A DNA stretch of 64,000 nt, from positions 2,976,001-3,040,000 of the forward strand of contig NZ_CP114264.1 in the NCBI RefSeq assembly GCF_027105055.1, in the 5' to 3' direction. This document shows, piece after piece, positions 46,757-56,248 of the stretch (positions are counted from its first letter, which is position 1; each line of letters opens with the position of its first letter). Both the position numbers and the translations under genes were made by a program. Origin of the DNA: Acinetobacter sp. TR3. Lineage in GTDB: Bacteria > Pseudomonadota > Gammaproteobacteria > Pseudomonadales > Moraxellaceae. The notes beneath the pieces were generated by a model. That model searched no databases, was not told the DNA's origin, and was given only the letters and a program-made list of their open reading frames with translations.

Positions 46757-47074
46757 CGTGATTGATTCCACAAGGGTTAATTCTAAAAGCACTGATTATA
46801 AAGTCCGTGACTATAAAATCCACTATTGTTTTTTTGAATATTTTTAGAGTAGATTATGCTAATTGATAAATACTTATAAAATACTAAGAATTTTTCGCCT
46901 AAATATTGAAAAATAGATCGATTGTCATAATTTTACCTGTATACATTTGGTATCTATCTCTTGATTTTATTGGCAATATTTGTTGCTTTATAACATAGCC
47001 AAAACTGTGCAATGAATCGTATACTCCCTAGCATTGCATAAAGACGATGACAATAAACGATAAAGGAGCACATC
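46757..47074. other. 318-nt divergent tex/ompR intergenic region
   Basis: AT-rich. A TATACT hexamer near 47022-47027 is a possible -10 for ompR, but the sequence 17 nt upstream is not -35-like, so the promoter may be factor-dependent. AAAGGAG precedes the ompR ATG. No repeat or RNA structure stands out. Confidence 0.4.
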
Positions 47075-47839
47075 ATGAGTTTAGTTGTACCTGCCGAATC
47101 GACGGAAACCGTACATCATGAGACAGATCGCGTCGAACGCATTTTAGTGGTCGATGATGATGTGCGTCTGCGTACTCTATTACAACGCTTTTTAGAAGAT
47201 AAAGGCTTTGTGGTAAAAACAGCCCATGATGCAACACAAATGGATCGTTTACTACAACGTGAATTATTTTCGCTTATCGTTTTAGATTTTATGTTGCCTG
47301 TTGAAGATGGTTTAAGTATTTGCCGTCGTTTACGTCAGTCTAATATCGACACGCCTATTATTATGCTGACGGCACGTGGTAGTGATTCTGACCGTATTGC
47401 GGGTCTTGAAGCGGGTGCAGATGATTATTTACCAAAACCATTCAACCCAAATGAACTATTAGCACGAATTCGTGCCGTTTTACGTCGCCAAGTCCGTGAA
47501 GTACCAGGTGCACCAAGTCAACAAGTTGAAGTCGTAAGTTTTGGTCCATGGTCGCTCGACCTTTCTACACGTACTTTAACGCGTGAAGGTCAGGTGGTCA
47601 CGTTAACGACAGGTGAATTTGCAGTATTAAAAGCTTTGGTTCAACATCCTCGCGAACCTTTAACTCGTGATAAATTGATGAATTTGGCACGTGGTCGTGA
47701 ATGGGGTGCGATGGAGCGCTCGATTGATGTCCAAGTCTCTCGTCTACGTCGTTTAATCGAAGATAATCCTGCGCGTGCCCGTTATATTCAAACAGTTTGG
47801 GGTGTAGGTTACGTATTTGTTCCAGATGGTGCAGAGTAA
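47075..47839 (+). CDS. ompR: two-component response regulator OmpR
   Basis: DNA-binding regulator, phosphorylated by EnvZ, that responds to osmolarity/envelope state. 254 residues: receiver domain with DDD acidic patch (VVDDDVRLRT), phospho-acceptor Asp in VLDFMLPVEDG, and KPFNP; C-terminal winged helix (LTTGEFAVLKALVQHPREPLTRDKLM...SIDVQVSRLRRLIE). An N-terminal extension of about 20 residues precedes the receiver. AAAGGAG 6 nt before the ATG. Confidence 0.94.
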   Translation: MSLVVPAESTETVHHETDRVERILVVDDDVRLRTLLQRFLEDKGFVVKTAHDATQMDRLLQRELFSLIVLDFMLPVEDGLSICRRLRQSNIDTPIIMLTARGSDSDRIAGLEAGADDYLPKPFNPNELLARIRAVLRRQVREVPGAPSQQVEVVSFGPWSLDLSTRTLTREGQVVTLTTGEFAVLKALVQHPREPLTRDKLMNLARGREWGAMERSIDVQVSRLRRLIEDNPARARYIQTVWGVGYVFVPDGAE

Positions 47840-47856
47840 GCTTAGGAAATTCTTCA

Positions 47857-49311
47857 TTGAAACTTGAACCAATTGATCCACAAGCATTTACAGATTTCGC
47901 GACTTATTCAGAAAGACCGCGAACAAAATGGGAACGTTTTTTAGATAAAATTAAACCACGTTCTGCGGCTATGCGTACCACGATCTTGGTATTGTTCACG
48001 GTCGTTTTTAGCTTGTTTATGTCCTTGTGGTTCTTTTGGCGAACGTTATATTTACCAGAATTACAACAACATGCGCGTTATCTCGCCATCGAATTAGAGT
48101 TAGTCAATAATCCTGATATTCGGATTCTACATCGTGATACAGAAGTTGATGTCGATACATGGCTCAAAAATCGAATTGGGATTGAATACATTACCGATCC
48201 CAAAGAATTTCCTGTAATCGAAAATAAATTCCTTGCTGAACTATTTACTGATCAAATTGAAACCAAACTCGCCAAAGAGTTAGGTGTTCAGCAAGTTACC
48301 GTTTACTTCAAATTCAAACCGATACCACGTATTTGGATTCAAACGCCTGAAATGCAAGGTAACTGGGTGCGTGAACCACTAAAAACATATACCAACTACA
48401 GTGTGGAACTGATTGCAGCATGGCTATTTGGCGTTCCAATTATTTCTTCAATTATTATTTTAACGCTTGTCCGACAAATGAATCGACCATTACGTCGATT
48501 ACAGAATGCTGCCAACAATTATAGTAAAACTGGTAAAGCACCTTATCTTGACACCAATCATGGCCCACTCGAAATACGTCAAGTAAACCAAGCATTCAAC
48601 CATATGGTATATACGCTTGAGCAAACTGAACGCGATCGACAAATCATGCTAGCAGGGATTTCACATGATTTACGTACGCCACTGACGCGTATTCGCCTTA
48701 CTGCAGAAATGCTCCCAGATGAGTTTTTCCGCGAAGGTCTAATTTACGATGTAGATGATATGGATGCGATTCTGAATCAATTTATTTCGTATATGCGAGA
48801 TGGATCTGATGAAGAACTATCACAAACCAATATCAATACATTGCTTCAAGAAGTCGCTGTACAATTTAAGCCTTTAGATATTCGTTTTGAAGCACAAGAG
48901 CTCCCCATCATCCCTGCGCGAAGCCTATCCTTAAAACGTTTGATTGCGAATTTAGTCAACAACGCCAAACGTTATGGCGCAGAACCAATTGAATTATCGG
49001 CAAGTCATGTTGATGATCATATTCTGATTACCGTCGCTGATCATGGTGAAGGTATTCCACCCGATCAAGTTGAAGAACTCATGCAACCCTTTGTTCGTGG
49101 TAATTCAGCACGTACGATTCAAGGAAGTGGCCTCGGCTTAGCCATTGTAAAACGTATTGTTGACATTCATCAGGGACAAATTAGCATTCGCAACCGCGAG
49201 CAAGGTGGTTTAGAAGTGGTGATTTCACTTCCACTCAACCATGAAAATCTTGAAGAATCTCAAACGAATGCGATTGATAAAATTAAACAGACCATAACTG
49301 GACATTTTTAG
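47857..49311 (+). CDS. envZ: sensor histidine kinase EnvZ
   Basis: Inner-membrane sensor partner of OmpR. Two membrane helices (about residues 42-62 and 190-210) enclose a periplasmic domain of about 125 residues, followed by HAMP, the H-box GISHDLRTPLTRIRL with the phospho-accepting His, then N, G1 and G2 boxes (LVNNAKRYG, DHGEGIP, GSGLGLAIV). The start is taken as the TTG at 47857, 17 nt after ompR with AGGA 9 nt upstream; an earlier frame-open start would overlap ompR with non-conserved sequence. 484 residues. Confidence 0.92.
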   Translation: MKLEPIDPQAFTDFATYSERPRTKWERFLDKIKPRSAAMRTTILVLFTVVFSLFMSLWFFWRTLYLPELQQHARYLAIELELVNNPDIRILHRDTEVDVDTWLKNRIGIEYITDPKEFPVIENKFLAELFTDQIETKLAKELGVQQVTVYFKFKPIPRIWIQTPEMQGNWVREPLKTYTNYSVELIAAWLFGVPIISSIIILTLVRQMNRPLRRLQNAANNYSKTGKAPYLDTNHGPLEIRQVNQAFNHMVYTLEQTERDRQIMLAGISHDLRTPLTRIRLTAEMLPDEFFREGLIYDVDDMDAILNQFISYMRDGSDEELSQTNINTLLQEVAVQFKPLDIRFEAQELPIIPARSLSLKRLIANLVNNAKRYGAEPIELSASHVDDHILITVADHGEGIPPDQVEELMQPFVRGNSARTIQGSGLGLAIVKRIVDIHQGQISIRNREQGGLEVVISLPLNHENLEESQTNAIDKIKQTITGHF

Positions 49312-49455
49312 AACAATTGGTGATGGAAAAATAACTCGTTTTATCTCTAAAAAAATATCACGAATTTCACATATTAGACCTTAGCCGTAGTCCAATTCCC
49401 TTTTCAAGTTTTGACGCTAAAATCCATATCTAACTAAAAAGTATATTGAGAATGG

Positions 49456-50973
49456 ATGATGTCTTTAAGTCGTATTCGCCTTGCTACCCTACATGACAAA
49501 GTGATGAGTGCAGAGCAAGCTGCTCGCTTTATTGAAAATGATATGACGGTTGGTATGAGTGGTTTTACTCGTGCTGGAGAAGCAAAAGCTGTTCCGCAAG
49601 CACTGGTTGAACAAGCCAAAAAAAATCCATTAAAAATCACGTTAATTACAGGTGCAAGCCTCGGTAACGACTTAGACAAACAATTGACCGAAGCAGGTGT
49701 ACTTGCTCGTCGTATGCCATTCCAAGTTGATAACACATTACGTCGTGCAATCAACAACGGCGAAGTGATGTTCATTGACCAGCATTTATCTGAGACTGTA
49801 GAGCAAATGCGTAATCAGCAGCTCAAACGTCCTGACATTGCTGTGATTGAAGCCGTTGCAATTACAGAAGATGGTCATATCGTACCAACAACCTCTGTAG
49901 GCAACTCAGCAAGTTTTGCAATTTTTGCTGAAAAAGTGATTGTAGAAATCAACACCTCTCTCAGCGAAAACTTTGAGGGCTTACACGATATTTACATCCC
50001 GACTTATCGCCCAACACGTACCCCACTTCCATTAACCCAAGTGGATGACCGTATCGGTTCAACTGCAATCCAAATTGACCCAGCAAAAATCGTAGGCATC
50101 GTTTTTAATAATACGGCCGACTCACCTTCAACTGTGACTGCGCCTGACGATGAAACTCAAGGGATTGCAAATCACCTCATCGCTTTCTTTGAAAAAGAAG
50201 TTGCAGCAGGTCGTTTAGCGAAAAACCTAGGTCCTTTACAGGCAGGTATTGGTTCAATTGCAAATGCAGTTTTGACTGGTCTTAAAGATTCCAACTTTGA
50301 AGATTTGGTCATGTATTCTGAAGTATTACAAGACTGTACTTTTGAATTGATTGATGCTGGCAAAATGAAATTCGCGTCTGGTAGCTCAATTACGCTCTCT
50401 GCACAATGTGGCGAGCGCGTATTTGGCAATCTTGAACACTACAAAGATAAATTAGTATTACGCCCACAAGAAATTTCTAACCATCCTGAAATCGTACGTC
50501 GTTTAGGTATTATTGGAATTAATACCGCACTCGAATTCGATATTTACGGCAACGTGAATTCTACGCATGTTTGCGGTACAAAAATGATGAATGGTATCGG
50601 CGGTTCAGGTGATTTTGCGCGTAATGCTCACCTTGCAATCTTTGTTACCAAGTCAATCGCAAAAGGTGGTGATATTTCATCAATCGTACCAATGGTAAGC
50701 CACGTTGATCACAATGAGCATGATGTTGACATTCTGGTAACTGAAGTTGGTTTAGCAGATTTACGTGGCTTAGCACCTCGTGAGCGTGCACGTGTGATTA
50801 TTGACAACTGCGTACACCCACTCTATCAAGCTGCACTCAATGACTACTTTGATCGTGCATGTGAACGTGGTGGACATACGCCGCATATTCTTCGTGAAGC
50901 GTTGTCATGGCATTCTAACTTTGAAGAAACTGGTCATATGTTAGAAAATAAGACGATTGCTAAATCTGCTTAA
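49456..50973 (+). CDS. acetyl-CoA hydrolase / succinyl-CoA:acetate CoA-transferase family
   Basis: Class I CoA-transferase of 505 residues, similar in length and sequence style to AarC/SCACT. Visible are the N-terminal GFTRAGEAKAVPQAL, the GPLQAGIGSIANAV motif, the likely catalytic Glu289 in YSEVLQD, and GGSGDFARNA near 395. Depending on subtype it hydrolyses acetyl-CoA or moves CoA between succinyl-CoA and acetate, helping acetate handling. The gene stands alone with a UUCG-loop terminator. Two overlapping ATGs (49456, 49459) are possible starts. Confidence 0.9.
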   Translation: MMSLSRIRLATLHDKVMSAEQAARFIENDMTVGMSGFTRAGEAKAVPQALVEQAKKNPLKITLITGASLGNDLDKQLTEAGVLARRMPFQVDNTLRRAINNGEVMFIDQHLSETVEQMRNQQLKRPDIAVIEAVAITEDGHIVPTTSVGNSASFAIFAEKVIVEINTSLSENFEGLHDIYIPTYRPTRTPLPLTQVDDRIGSTAIQIDPAKIVGIVFNNTADSPSTVTAPDDETQGIANHLIAFFEKEVAAGRLAKNLGPLQAGIGSIANAVLTGLKDSNFEDLVMYSEVLQDCTFELIDAGKMKFASGSSITLSAQCGERVFGNLEHYKDKLVLRPQEISNHPEIVRRLGIIGINTALEFDIYGNVNSTHVCGTKMMNGIGGSGDFARNAHLAIFVTKSIAKGGDISSIVPMVSHVDHNEHDVDILVTEVGLADLRGLAPRERARVIIDNCVHPLYQAALNDYFDRACERGGHTPHILREALSWHSNFEETGHMLENKTIAKSA

Positions 50974-50989
50974 TTCCACCTGACCAAAT

Positions 50990-51017
50990 AAAAAAGCATG
51001 TTTCGACATGCTTTTTT
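50990..51017. terminator. bidirectional UUCG-loop terminator
   Basis: 12-bp stem AAAAAAGCATGT with its complement, closing a TTCG tetraloop. It serves the convergent CoA-transferase and methyltransferase genes. Confidence 0.92.
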
Positions 51018-51023
51018 ATTTGT

Positions 51024-51761
51024 TTATTTCGATGCTGGCAACCGCCCCACTCTCAACAAAATAGGAAATGAAACATTAATCGTGTGCTGACTCAAAATAA
51101 TCTGCTTTAAACTGTCCAATGGATTCAGATTGAGCTGTTTCTGATAATGTTTGATCGCAGACCATGTATTTAGATAATCCCACAATTGCTGCCCTGTCCA
51201 TGCCAGGTCGATCTGAAAACTAGGCATAATGATTTCATCAAACGGAAATGGAATACTTTGATAGTGCTCATCAATATAGCTTCGCTCAGCATCCCAAAAA
51301 CCATTTAAAGTCTCGGTATAGAGCTGAATGATTTTCTGATTTAGCTCGATATCTTCAAGTTGCAACAAGCCATAACCAATCACCGCAAAAATACCATCTG
51401 GTTTTAATGTTCGTTTGACTTCAGCATAAAACTTTTCAAAATCGAACCAATGAATGGCTTGAGCCACTGTAATAAAGTCAAAATATTGATTAGGGAAAAT
51501 CGTATCCTCTGCGGCTTGCTGTAAATACTGCACATTAGCAAATCTAGGAGCTTGATCGAGCTGATTTTGACTGAGATCTGTGGCAATCACATCTTGAAAA
51601 TATGGTGCAAGCAACTGCGTCAGTTGTCCTGAGCCTGCGCCACAATCCCATGCATGTACAGGTGTTTTGATCTGTGCCAATAGCGCTTCAATCATCAGTT
51701 TGGGATAACTTGGACGTGCTTGTTGATAAAGTTCACTCTGCTCAGAAAATAAGTCTTTCAT
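51024..51761 (-). CDS. class I SAM-dependent methyltransferase (substrate unknown)
   Basis: 245 residues; SAM motif I DCGAGSGQLTQLL near 40, an acidic loop after strand 2 (VIATDLSQNQLDQA), and VAQAIHWFDF, typical of small-molecule methyltransferases such as trans-aconitate methyltransferase relatives. Nothing in the sequence or neighbourhood fixes the substrate. Confidence 0.85.
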   Translation of the reverse strand: MKDLFSEQSELYQQARPSYPKLMIEALLAQIKTPVHAWDCGAGSGQLTQLLAPYFQDVIATDLSQNQLDQAPRFANVQYLQQAAEDTIFPNQYFDFITVAQAIHWFDFEKFYAEVKRTLKPDGIFAVIGYGLLQLEDIELNQKIIQLYTETLNGFWDAERSYIDEHYQSIPFPFDEIIMPSFQIDLAWTGQQLWDYLNTWSAIKHYQKQLNLNPLDSLKQIILSQHTINVSFPILLRVGRLPASK

Positions 51762-51821
51762 AATGCTTTTTCTTAAAGTTTTCGACTAAGCATAAATATA
51801 GCAAAATATTTTAGATATAAA

Positions 51822-51851
51822 AAAAACCCTAAACTAAAGTTTAGGGTTTTT
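51822..51851 (-). terminator. terminator of tRNA-Phe copy 1
   Basis: 14-bp stem AAAAACCCTAAACT with its exact complement and a two-base gap; T-run on the minus strand. Confidence 0.85.
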
Positions 51852-51857
51852 CAAATA

Positions 51858-51933
51858 TGGTGGCGGGACCCAGGATCGAACTGGGGACACACGGATTTTC
51901 AATCCGTTGCTCTACCGACTGAGCTATCGCGCC
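51858..51933 (-). tRNA. tRNA-Phe (anticodon GAA), copy 1
   Basis: 76-nt cloverleaf with encoded CCA; anticodon loop TTGAAAA gives GAA. The acceptor stem has an apparent C5-C68 mismatch (5' GGCGCGA against 3' TCCCGCC). Has its own promoter (51944-51972) and terminator. Confidence 0.96.
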
Positions 51934-51943
51934 AATGGAGTGT

Positions 51944-51972
51944 ATTAAGCCGTATCTCAGCCCAATAGTCAA
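51944..51972 (-). promoter_or_regulatory. promoter of tRNA-Phe copy 1
   Basis: On the minus strand TTGACT (51967-51972), 17 nt, CTTAAT (51944-51949), 10 nt before the tRNA 5' end. Confidence 0.7.
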
Positions 51973-52029
51973 TAATTATCATGAACTTTCGATTTGATTG
52001 CCCATTTTTCACGCAATCAATTTTGGGTA

Positions 52030-52057
52030 AAAAAAATCCCCGATGGGATCGGGGATT
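52030..52057 (-). terminator. terminator of tRNA-Phe copy 2
   Basis: Stem AATCCCCGAT-GGG-ATCGGGGATT followed on the minus strand by eight T. Confidence 0.9.
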
Positions 52058-52071
52058 GAAAATACAAATTA

Positions 52072-52147
52072 TGGTGGCGGGACCCAGGATCGAACTGGGG
52101 ACACACGGATTTTCAATCCGTTGCTCTACCGACTGAGCTATCGCGCC
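52072..52147 (-). tRNA. tRNA-Phe (anticodon GAA), copy 2
   Basis: Identical to copy 1 over 76 nt, including the C5-C68 mismatch. Own promoter and terminator, so the two copies are independent transcription units. Confidence 0.96.
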
Positions 52148-52158
52148 AAAGTGGGCGT

Positions 52159-52187
52159 ATTAAACAATGTTTACCCACGTGCGTCAA
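52159..52187 (-). promoter_or_regulatory. promoter of tRNA-Phe copy 2
   Basis: On the minus strand TTGACG (52182-52187), 17 nt, TTTAAT (52159-52164), 11 nt before the tRNA. Confidence 0.8.
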
Positions 52188-52256
52188 GCAAATTTGTGGA
52201 TTTTTCTATCAAACGTCTAATTTTACTGCAAATCGCAAACCCATAAGACTTTAATT

Positions 52257-52634
52257 CTAGATTTTGCCCAAATGCGATAAACAACGATGAATTGCACCAC
52301 AGCCTGGCTCAAATTGCTTTACACCTTGTTCCTCTTCCATACGGCAAACTTCTTCAACTAGGCGTTCTGCAACTCCACGTCCACGGTTAGACGGATGTAC
52401 CACAATATATTCCAAAACTCGGCTTTCACCTTGTCCTGTTGCCCAAATTGCACCTATAATTTTGGTGTTAAATTCAGCAGTATAAACTGTGGTATATTGT
52501 TGTAGATTTTGTGCAAGTTGCTCCATTGCATCTTGCCCATCACCAAACTCTGGGCTGGTATCGTAGAGTCGCTCGAGCTGAGTACGAATTCCTAGATTAT
52601 CTAGAGAACTGTAAGCATGTACGGTAATAGGCAT
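52257..52634 (-). CDS. GNAT-fold acetyltransferase-like protein (possibly PanZ-like)
   Basis: 125 residues with the acetyl-CoA pyrophosphate loop in VVHPSNRGRGVAERLVEE near 80-95 and the preceding beta strand SRVLEYIVV. Length and single-domain layout are compatible with the acetyl-CoA sensor PanZ, which controls PanD maturation, but a plain N-acetyltransferase is equally possible by eye. Divergent from hisB. Confidence 0.75.
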   Translation of the reverse strand: MPITVHAYSSLDNLGIRTQLERLYDTSPEFGDGQDAMEQLAQNLQQYTTVYTAEFNTKIIGAIWATGQGESRVLEYIVVHPSNRGRGVAERLVEEVCRMEEEQGVKQFEPGCGAIHRCLSHLGKI

Positions 52635-52737
52635 TGATTAACCCTCCTGAGCAAACTATGATGCTGTCACTTTTTCGTCACAGCGAAATATTGGTTTTTA
52701 ATTCAATCATTTTTGACGTTTTTTGAGGAACGTGTCC

Positions 52738-53331
52738 ATGACGCAACGTATCAGTGAAGTGGTAAGAAATACCAACGAAACCAAAATTCGAGTTCGTCTC
52801 AATCTCGATGGTACAGGTCAAGGCACACTGAACACTGGAGTTCCATTTTTAGACCATATGATTGATCAAATCAAGCGCCATGGTCTATTTGATATCGATA
52901 TTCATTGCGATGGCGATCTAGAAATTGATGATCACCACACAGTTGAAGATTGTGGAATCACCTTGGGGCAAGCCTTTGCACAAGCTTTAGGTGATAAAAA
53001 AGGCTTACGTCGTTATGGGCATTTTTATGCACCATTAGATGAAGCACTTTCTCGTGTTGTTGTTGATCTATCAGGTCGCCCAGGCTTGTTTATGGACATT
53101 CCATTTACTCGCGCTCGCATTGGAACATTCGATGTCGACTTATTTTCAGAGTTTTTCCAAGGTTTTGTCAATCATGCATTAATGACATTGCATATTGATA
53201 ACTTGAAAGGCAAAAATAGTCATCACCAGATTGAAAGTGTCTTTAAAGCATTAGCTCGTGCATTACGTATGGCATGTGAGATTGATCCACGCGCAGAAAA
53301 TACCATTGCTTCAACAAAAGGTAGCCTGTAA
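52738..53331 (+). CDS. hisB: imidazoleglycerol-phosphate dehydratase
   Basis: Histidine biosynthesis: dehydrates imidazoleglycerol phosphate to imidazole acetol phosphate. Monofunctional, 197 residues, without the phosphatase domain found in E. coli. Metal-binding motif [14 protein letters not shown] near 65-78 and the second motif [16 protein letters not shown] near 165. The ATG at 52738 with GAGGA 8 nt upstream is preferred over an upstream TTG. Its stop overlaps the hisH start (TAATG). Confidence 0.96.
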   Translation: MTQRISEVVRNTNETKIRVRLNLDGTGQGTLNTGVPFLDHMIDQIKRHGLFDIDIHCDGDLEIDDHHTVEDCGITLGQAFAQALGDKKGLRRYGHFYAPLDEALSRVVVDLSGRPGLFMDIPFTRARIGTFDVDLFSEFFQGFVNHALMTLHIDNLKGKNSHHQIESVFKALARALRMACEIDPRAENTIASTKGSL

Positions 53332-53948
53332 TGACGCGTATTGCTTTACTTGATTATGGTATGGGTAATTTGCACTCTGCAGCAAAAGCTTTAGAACATG
53401 TCGGTGCAACAGTTGATGTGACCAATGACCCAAAGCTGATCGCCAAAGCAGATAAAATTGTATTTCCTGGTGTGGGTGCAATGCGTGATTGTATGCAAGG
53501 CATGCATGAAGCAGGCATTGATGAAGTAGTACGTCAAGCAGCATTTAACAAGCCTGTTTTAGCAATTTGCGTAGGGATGCAAGCACTACTACAAAGCTCT
53601 GAAGAAAATGGTGGCGTAGATGCTTTGGGTATTTTTGAGGGTGTTGTTAAACACTTTCCTGAAATTCCAAACTTAAAAGTACCTCACATGGGCTGGAATC
53701 AAGTCCATCAATTAGATCCAAGCCATCCAATGTGGAACAACATTGAACAAGATGCGCGTTTCTATTTTGTGCATAGTTATTATGTTGAACCAAAAGATTC
53801 TGCCATCACTGCGGCAACCTGTGATTATGGCGTGAATTTCTGTACCGCGATTCACAAAGACAATTTGTTCGCGACCCAATTCCATCCTGAGAAAAGTCAT
53901 ACGGCTGGTTTACAGTTGTTAAAAAACTTTGTTGAGTGGAAGATCTAA
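53331..53948 (+). CDS. hisH: imidazole glycerol phosphate synthase, glutaminase subunit
   Basis: Supplies ammonia from glutamine to HisF. 205 residues, class I amidotransferase with oxyanion strand PGVGAM, nucleophile Cys in [10 protein letters not shown] near 82 and the His-Glu pair in FHPEKS near 185. Overlaps hisB by one base. Its partner hisF lies about 6.3 kb downstream in the same orientation. Confidence 0.96.
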   Translation: MTRIALLDYGMGNLHSAAKALEHVGATVDVTNDPKLIAKADKIVFPGVGAMRDCMQGMHEAGIDEVVRQAAFNKPVLAICVGMQALLQSSEENGGVDALGIFEGVVKHFPEIPNLKVPHMGWNQVHQLDPSHPMWNNIEQDARFYFVHSYYVEPKDSAITAATCDYGVNFCTAIHKDNLFATQFHPEKSHTAGLQLLKNFVEWKI

Positions 53949-53960
53949 CCCATTCCGATC

Positions 53961-53995
53961 ACAGATCAAACGTCGTGTACCGTTTGATCTGTTTC
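53961..53995 (+). terminator. hairpin after hisH
   Basis: Perfect 12-bp stem ACAGATCAAACG with an 8-nt loop and short T-run; probable end of the hisBH transcript. Confidence 0.7.
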
Positions 53996-54100
53996 AAATA
54001 AGAACAACTATCATTTTCTAATTTCTTCTTTATAATTCTTGTATATACATTTTTTAAATTTAAACAACCATATAAAAACACTTCATTTAGGTTATATACA

Positions 54101-54604
54101 ATGAATTCATCTATTCAACAAACAATCGCTGATAACCCTTTGCGCCCACTAGGTCGTTTTAGTCGACTGTCCTATTTGGGATGGTCATTTATGATGACGC
54201 TTATCTTTTTAATTATTGCGATCATTCCTCTTATTTTTTCAGCAAGCTTGTTGGATAAAAATACATCCGAAGGAGCTAACACTGTAAGCATAATCTTTAT
54301 ACTAACACTCAGTCTAATTACTCTTACTTTTTACTATCTTTCAATTGTTTTCATGATTCGTCGCCTGCATGACTGCAATCGAAGTGCGTGGTTGGCATTA
54401 TTGATCATCGTCCCTGTCATCAATTTATTTTTTATTCTCTATTTATTATGTGCCAAAGGTACAGAAGGTCCTAATAATTTTGGACCAGTTCGAGAAACCA
54501 AGGGTTGGGAAAAAGTTTTAGGTTTAATTAGTGCCGTTTTATTCCCCCTAAGTATGGTTGCCAACATTTTAATGTGGATGGCATCAATGTCTGCTCCTCA
54601 TTAG
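54101..54604 (+). CDS. DUF805-family membrane protein
   Basis: 167 residues with the DUF805 pattern: N-terminal GRFSRLSYLGWSF, then two membrane helices, MIRRLHDCNRSAWLALLIIVPVINLFF, and CAKGTEGPNNFGP (the usual GT-GPNxFGP end). A fourth hydrophobic helix follows. Function unknown. ATG follows an A/T-rich leader without a strong ribosome-binding site. Confidence 0.88.
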   Translation: MNSSIQQTIADNPLRPLGRFSRLSYLGWSFMMTLIFLIIAIIPLIFSASLLDKNTSEGANTVSIIFILTLSLITLTFYYLSIVFMIRRLHDCNRSAWLALLIIVPVINLFFILYLLCAKGTEGPNNFGPVRETKGWEKVLGLISAVLFPLSMVANILMWMASMSAPH

Positions 54605-54666
54605 TTTTCAAAAAATGAACCAACCTAGATCAGATAAAGTCTAATCAAACTGAATCTATAAGATTT

Positions 54667-54695
54667 AAAAGCCAAGTTTTCTCACTTGGCTTTTT
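54667..54695 (+). terminator. terminator after the DUF805 gene
   Basis: 10-bp stem AAAAGCCAAG with its complement, 8-nt loop and T-run. Confidence 0.85.
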
Positions 54696-54745
54696 CATTG
54701 CCACAAAACCGTATAAGCTCAAGCAAAAGTTTTGAGTTTCAGAAA

Positions 54746-55408
54746 ATGGAAATGCAGCAAGCAACAGCGCTTTTAAGCAAAGAACAAATCCGTACATTAC
54801 CTGCATTTCAAAACCTAAGTGCTGAAAATATTTTAGTGATTCAAACACTCGAACAATGCATGGCAATTCAAACTGAACTTCACGCCCTTGCTGTGTTCGG
54901 ATTTGATACCGAATCTAAACCGACCTTCAAAGTCGGTGAGAAATCTACAGGCCCCCATTTAATTCAACTTTCAACACATGAAAAAGCCTATCTGTTCCAA
55001 GTAAAGCCTGACATTCTTAATTTCTTAAAGCCTATTTTAGAAAATGAACATCAACTCAAAGTTGGTTTTGGTTTAAAAAATGATGTGAGTAGTTTTCGCC
55101 GTAAAGGGATTGAACCCAAATCACTGATTGAACTTTCCAAGAGTTTTTCGAGTTTTGGTTATAACACTCAAGTCGGTGTACAAACTGCGATTGCTCTACT
55201 TTTCCAACGCTATTTTGTCAAAAACAAAAAAATCAGCACTTCAAACTGGTCTGTCAAACAGCTAAGTCCTCAACAAATCAATTATGCTGCCGCTGATGCT
55301 TATGCTGCATTGTTGATATACCAATACCTATATCATCAGCAGTTACTACCTCCTCAAATTCAACAACAAATAGTAAGAATACTTCAAGGTTCAGCAGACA
55401 AGGCTTAG
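54746..55408 (+). CDS. DEDD-family 3'-5' exonuclease
   Basis: About 220 residues of a stand-alone exonuclease domain like that of RNase D or WRN. The DEDDy motifs are visible: FGFDTES (Asp-x-Glu) near 50, VGFGLKND near 108 and YAAADAYAAL (Tyr-x3-Asp) near 188. The ATG at 54746 is used because the earlier open frame starts inside the preceding terminator. Located just upstream of hisA. Confidence 0.88.
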   Translation: MEMQQATALLSKEQIRTLPAFQNLSAENILVIQTLEQCMAIQTELHALAVFGFDTESKPTFKVGEKSTGPHLIQLSTHEKAYLFQVKPDILNFLKPILENEHQLKVGFGLKNDVSSFRRKGIEPKSLIELSKSFSSFGYNTQVGVQTAIALLFQRYFVKNKKISTSNWSVKQLSPQQINYAAADAYAALLIYQYLYHQQLLPPQIQQQIVRILQGSADKA

Positions 55409-55474
55409 CGATTGATCAATACTTTGTTAATATATCGCCAATTTAAACTTTATGATGACGCTAGGAGCGAAAGC

Positions 55475-56206
55475 ATGCTAATCATCCCTGCAATTGACCT
55501 GAAAGATGGTAAATGTGTTCGTTTAAAACAAGGTCGCATGGAAGACGATACCGTTTTCTCTGATGATCCTGTCGCAACTGCACAACACTGGGTTGATGAA
55601 GGCGCACGTCGTTTACATTTAGTTGATTTAAATGGTGCTTTTGCAGGTACGCCAATTCATAAACCTGTGGTGGAAGCGATTGCACGCGCACAGCCAGAAC
55701 TTCCAATTCAAATTGGTGGTGGTATTCGTTCACTAGAAACGATTGAGCACTATTTGGAAGCGGGTGTATCTTTTGTGATTATTGGCACAAAGGCAGTAAA
55801 AGAGCCTGAGTTTGTTGAAGAGGCGTGCAAACGCTTTGCAGGTCATATCATTGTCGGTATTGATGCCATCAATGGTATGGTTGCGACGGATGGCTGGGCA
55901 AATGTCACTGACGTGAAAGCAACTGATTTGGCAAAACGTTTTGCTGATGCTGGTGTTTCAAGCATTGTCTATACCGATATTGCACGTGATGGCATGATGC
56001 AAGGCGTCAACGTTGAGCAAACTGTTCATTTAGCACAATACTCTGGCTTACCTGTGATCGCTTCAGGTGGTGTAACCAATCTAGATGATGTTCGCAACTT
56101 AAAAGGTCAGCAAGGCATTTTAGGTGCAATTACAGGTCGCGCAATTTATGAAGGCACATTAAACCTTCGTGAAGCACAGCTCTTGTTGGATGACAATCGC
56201 CTGTAA
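55475..56206 (+). CDS. hisA: phosphoribosylformimino-5-aminoimidazole carboxamide ribotide isomerase
   Basis: Histidine pathway isomerase making PRFAR, the HisHF substrate. 243 residues, (beta/alpha)8 barrel: catalytic Asp in [14 protein letters not shown], phosphate loops GGGIRS and SGGVTN, second catalytic Asp in [12 protein letters not shown] near 130. ATG at 55475 with AGGAG 7 nt upstream; longer open frame upstream is not conserved-looking. Confidence 0.96.
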   Translation: MLIIPAIDLKDGKCVRLKQGRMEDDTVFSDDPVATAQHWVDEGARRLHLVDLNGAFAGTPIHKPVVEAIARAQPELPIQIGGGIRSLETIEHYLEAGVSFVIIGTKAVKEPEFVEEACKRFAGHIIVGIDAINGMVATDGWANVTDVKATDLAKRFADAGVSSIVYTDIARDGMMQGVNVEQTVHLAQYSGLPVIASGGVTNLDDVRNLKGQQGILGAITGRAIYEGTLNLREAQLLLDDNRL

Positions 56207-56215
56207 TCTAATGCA

Positions 56216-56244
56216 AAAGAAGCTATCTTTTAGGTGGCTTCTTT
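56216..56244 (+). terminator. terminator after hisA
   Basis: 8-bp stem AAAGAAGC...GCTTCTTT with an imperfect inner part and T-rich tail. Confidence 0.65.
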
Positions 56245-56248
56245 CGCT

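Noticed and set aside
47075..49311. BfmRS instead of OmpR/EnvZ
   Set aside because: The Arg-rich receiver start, HAMP arrangement and 17-nt gene spacing fit the OmpR/EnvZ pair better; not distinguishable with full certainty by eye.
54686..54745. Upstream extension of the exonuclease gene
   Set aside because: It would begin inside the preceding intrinsic terminator and adds non-conserved-looking sequence.
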